This document shows, one piece after another, positions 62,223-64,000 of a stretch of DNA of 64,000 bases. The position numbers were made by a program, and so were the translations under genes. Position 1 is the first letter of the stretch, and every line of letters begins with the position of its first letter. Source of the stretch: Chryseobacterium sp. T16E-39 (GTDB taxonomy: Bacteria > Bacteroidota > Bacteroidia > Flavobacteriales > Weeksellaceae). Under the pieces are notes generated by a model that was not told where the DNA came from, made no database searches, and saw only the letters and a list, made by a program, of their open reading frames with translations. The stretch lies in the NCBI RefSeq assembly GCF_002216065.1, contig NZ_CP022282.1, forward strand, positions 248,001 to 312,000, read 5' to 3'.

Positions 62223-64000
62223 ATGGAACAAATATATAATTCAGATAAACCGATTGATAATAAAAATAAGGATCGATTTAACAGAAATAAATTTTCTTCT
62301 AGAATATCTCAAACCATAATTAATAGAAAAAGCGATGAAGGATTAGTCATAGGACTATATGGAGTTTGGGGTGAGGGTAAAACTTCAGTACTTAATATGA
62401 TTCAAAATGATTTAGAAGAGAAGGATGATATTTTTGTAGTAAAATTTAATCCTTGGAGGTTTAAAGATGAAGATTCTCTGATTTTAAATTTTTTGAAAAA
62501 TATTTCAATCGTACTAGATAGGGATTTAAATAATGCTAAAGAAAAATTCGGAGGATTTATAAAAAAGTATGGGATTGGAGTCGGAGTAGGTGTGCTAAAT
62601 ATTGATTTGACCAAGATTGGAGAAGCTCTTTCTGATACAGAATTGGAGAAATTAAAAGATCGAGTAAATGCATTTTTAAAAGAAAGTAAGAAAAAAATTG
62701 TTATAATTATTGATGATATTGATAGACTGGATAAGCAAGAATTATTTTCATTGTTTAAGCTAATTAAATTGACTGGAGATTTTTCAAATACATATTACAT
62801 ATTATCTTTTGATGATGAAATGGTTGCTTCTGCGATCGGAGAAAGATATGCTTCAGGAGATAAATTATCAGGATATAATTTTTTGGAAAAAATTATTCAA
62901 GTTCCTTTGAGAATACCACAAGCACAATCACAAGATTTACTAAATTATACTTTTGAGTTATTGAATAATGCATTTTCGGAAAATCAACTGGATCTACAAA
63001 CTGAGGAGGCTGAAAAAATTGGATCATTGATATCTCAAAATATTCTTCCAAGAATAAAAACGCCTAGGCTAGCCATTAGATATGCAAATTCACTATCTTT
63101 TCTAATACCATTATTAAAAGGAGAAGTAAATAATTCAGATTTAATATTGTTTGAAGGAATTAAAATATTTTATCCGGAATATTATCAATTTATTAAAAAT
63201 TATCCAACATATTTTATTGAGTCTTACTATGGATATCGAGACTCTAAAGATAATGCTAAGGCTGAAGAATTAAAAAAAGAACTGGAAAAAATAAGTTCAT
63301 CATACTCAAATAATGACAAAAAGGCAATTGAAAACTTACTGAAAGAATTATTTCCTTATACAAAAGAAGTTTTTGAAAACTATAGTTTTAGAAATGGTGA
63401 CATTCGTTGGGAGAAAGAGAAAAGGATTGTGTCGCCCAAATACTTTAACAGATATTTTGTTTATAGTGTATTAAATGATGAAATTTCTGATGTATATTTT
63501 GATGAATACATTAAGTCTCTTACAGCAAAAAGCTTTGAAGAACTATCTAAGGAAACACTAGAAATAATTAAGAGAATTGGGCCTAATGATTTTTTAAGTA
63601 AAATTAGTTTCTATGAAGAAAAACTAAATTGGGATGAAAAGAAATGCCTTATAAACTTGATAGCAGATTCTCAAGATCAATTTCAGGGGATGAAGGGAGG
63701 GACATTTATGTTTGGATTTCATAACCCAAGAAAGGAAGCTGGAAGATTCATTGCCAGAATGCTTCAATCTCAAAATGATGAAAACGAAAAGCTGATTTTA
63801 GCTCAATCTTTATTAAAAATCAATATTCCCTTTACTTTTTCAAGCGAATTAATGTGGTGGTTTAAATATGGTAAAACAAATGGAACTTCAACATTTATTG
63901 GAAATGATTTACAGAAATTAGAAAGAGAATTCATTGAACGAATCCTAGAAGAAGCATCACTTGATAATAGTAATATTTTTATAAAATTTGAAATTTCAAT
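62223..64000 (+). CDS. KAP-family P-loop NTPase, cut by the window edge
   Basis: The open frame runs from the ATG at 62223 to the end of the window (592 codons, no stop), so the protein is incomplete. Walker A is GVWGEGKTS (47-55), and Walker B is IVIIIDDIDRLD near 159-170, the KAP-type pattern. The family often carries membrane helices inserted in the P-loop domain; a short glycine-rich hydrophobic stretch near 118-130 is the only candidate. KAP proteins occur in several defence systems. Starting two bases after jetD, it seems to be the eighth gene of the operon, although it is not part of the standard Wadjet set. Confidence 0.88.
   Translation, partial: MEQIYNSDKPIDNKNKDRFNRNKFSSRISQTIINRKSDEGLVIGLYGVWGEGKTSVLNMIQNDLEEKDDIFVVKFNPWRFKDEDSLILNFLKNISIVLDRDLNNAKEKFGGFIKKYGIGVGVGVLNIDLTKIGEALSDTELEKLKDRVNAFLKESKKKIVIIIDDIDRLDKQELFSLFKLIKLTGDFSNTYYILSFDDEMVASAIGERYASGDKLSGYNFLEKIIQVPLRIPQAQSQDLLNYTFELLNNAFSENQLDLQTEEAEKIGSLISQNILPRIKTPRLAIRYANSLSFLIPLLKGEVNNSDLILFEGIKIFYPEYYQFIKNYPTYFIESYYGYRDSKDNAKAEELKKELEKISSSYSNNDKKAIENLLKELFPYTKEVFENYSFRNGDIRWEKEKRIVSPKYFNRYFVYSVLNDEISDVYFDEYIKSLTAKSFEELSKETLEIIKRIGPNDFLSKISFYEEKLNWDEKKCLINLIADSQDQFQGMKGGTFMFGFHNPRKEAGRFIARMLQSQNDENEKLILAQSLLKINIPFTFSSELMWWFKYGKTNGTSTFIGNDLQKLEREFIERILEEASLDNSNIFIKFEIS

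Overview
The window looks like a chromosomal segment of a flavobacterium, probably close to Chryseobacterium. The evidence is AT-rich DNA, a SusC/SusD pair, an AraC-type regulator fused to TPR repeats, promoters of the Bacteroidota form TTG-N19-TAnnTTTG (best seen before the tRNA gene at 18005-18035 and before the WYL gene at 19833-19862), and Bacteroidota-style tyrosine recombinase motifs. The genus is inferred from protein character, not from a search.

1-18 kb is ordinary chromosome. A signalling operon comes first (receiver-PAS-kinase, CHASE3/HAMP/GAF hybrid kinase with three receivers, single receiver, CheR, receiver-less CheB, single receiver; ends at a terminator at 7333). Then come a MarR regulator with a secreted unknown, an SDR enzyme, a fatty acid hydroxylase family membrane protein, a minus-strand group (ECF41-type sigma factor, azoreductase, NTF2-like protein, NAD-binding oxidoreductase), a Crp-like regulator, RidA, an Old Yellow Enzyme divergent from its likely HxlR regulator, and a FabH-like ketosynthase.

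At 18070 a tRNA-Ser(UGA) gene is followed by a tyrosine recombinase (18408), the usual start of an integrated island. From 19.8 to 34.5 kb lies a WYL regulator and then a tightly packed eight-gene operon: a fusion of an N6-adenine methylase, an HsdS-like recognition domain and a histidine-kinase-like ATPase; a receiver-domain protein; HsdM; HsdS; a GmrSD-like DUF262/DUF1524 nuclease; a metallo-beta-lactamase-fold hydrolase; a GIY-YIG protein; and HsdR. The methylase-kinase plus receiver pair looks like a two-component relay built into a restriction system and is my main candidate for an undescribed system. At 34.8-37.7 kb is a short type II CBASS operon (CD-NTase, E2-like protein, HNH-SAVED effector), closed by a perfect bidirectional terminator shared with a convergent XRE regulator.

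38.1-47.8 kb holds a different module: a long non-coding leader with nested RNA-like stems, a TlpA-like thioredoxin protein, SusC, SusD, and on the other strand a small exported two-cysteine protein and a MauE-like membrane protein, then a membrane-anchored TPR/AraC regulator. At 47.9-49.4 kb are three small genes (Crp-like, VOC/bleomycin-resistance-like, P-loop kinase-like). At 49.4-50.7 kb is what looks like the remnant of a mobilizable element: four palindromes whose centres are exactly 32 bp apart, a direct repeat, and two small DNA-binding proteins.

From 50.8 kb to the right edge runs one apparent operon of eight genes: ATPase, HNH nuclease, paralogous ATPase (a Septu-like triad), the four Wadjet genes JetA-JetB-JetC-JetD, and a KAP-family P-loop NTPase that is cut by the window edge. 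Gene junctions throughout are overlaps or gaps of a few bases. The right end of the island is not visible here.
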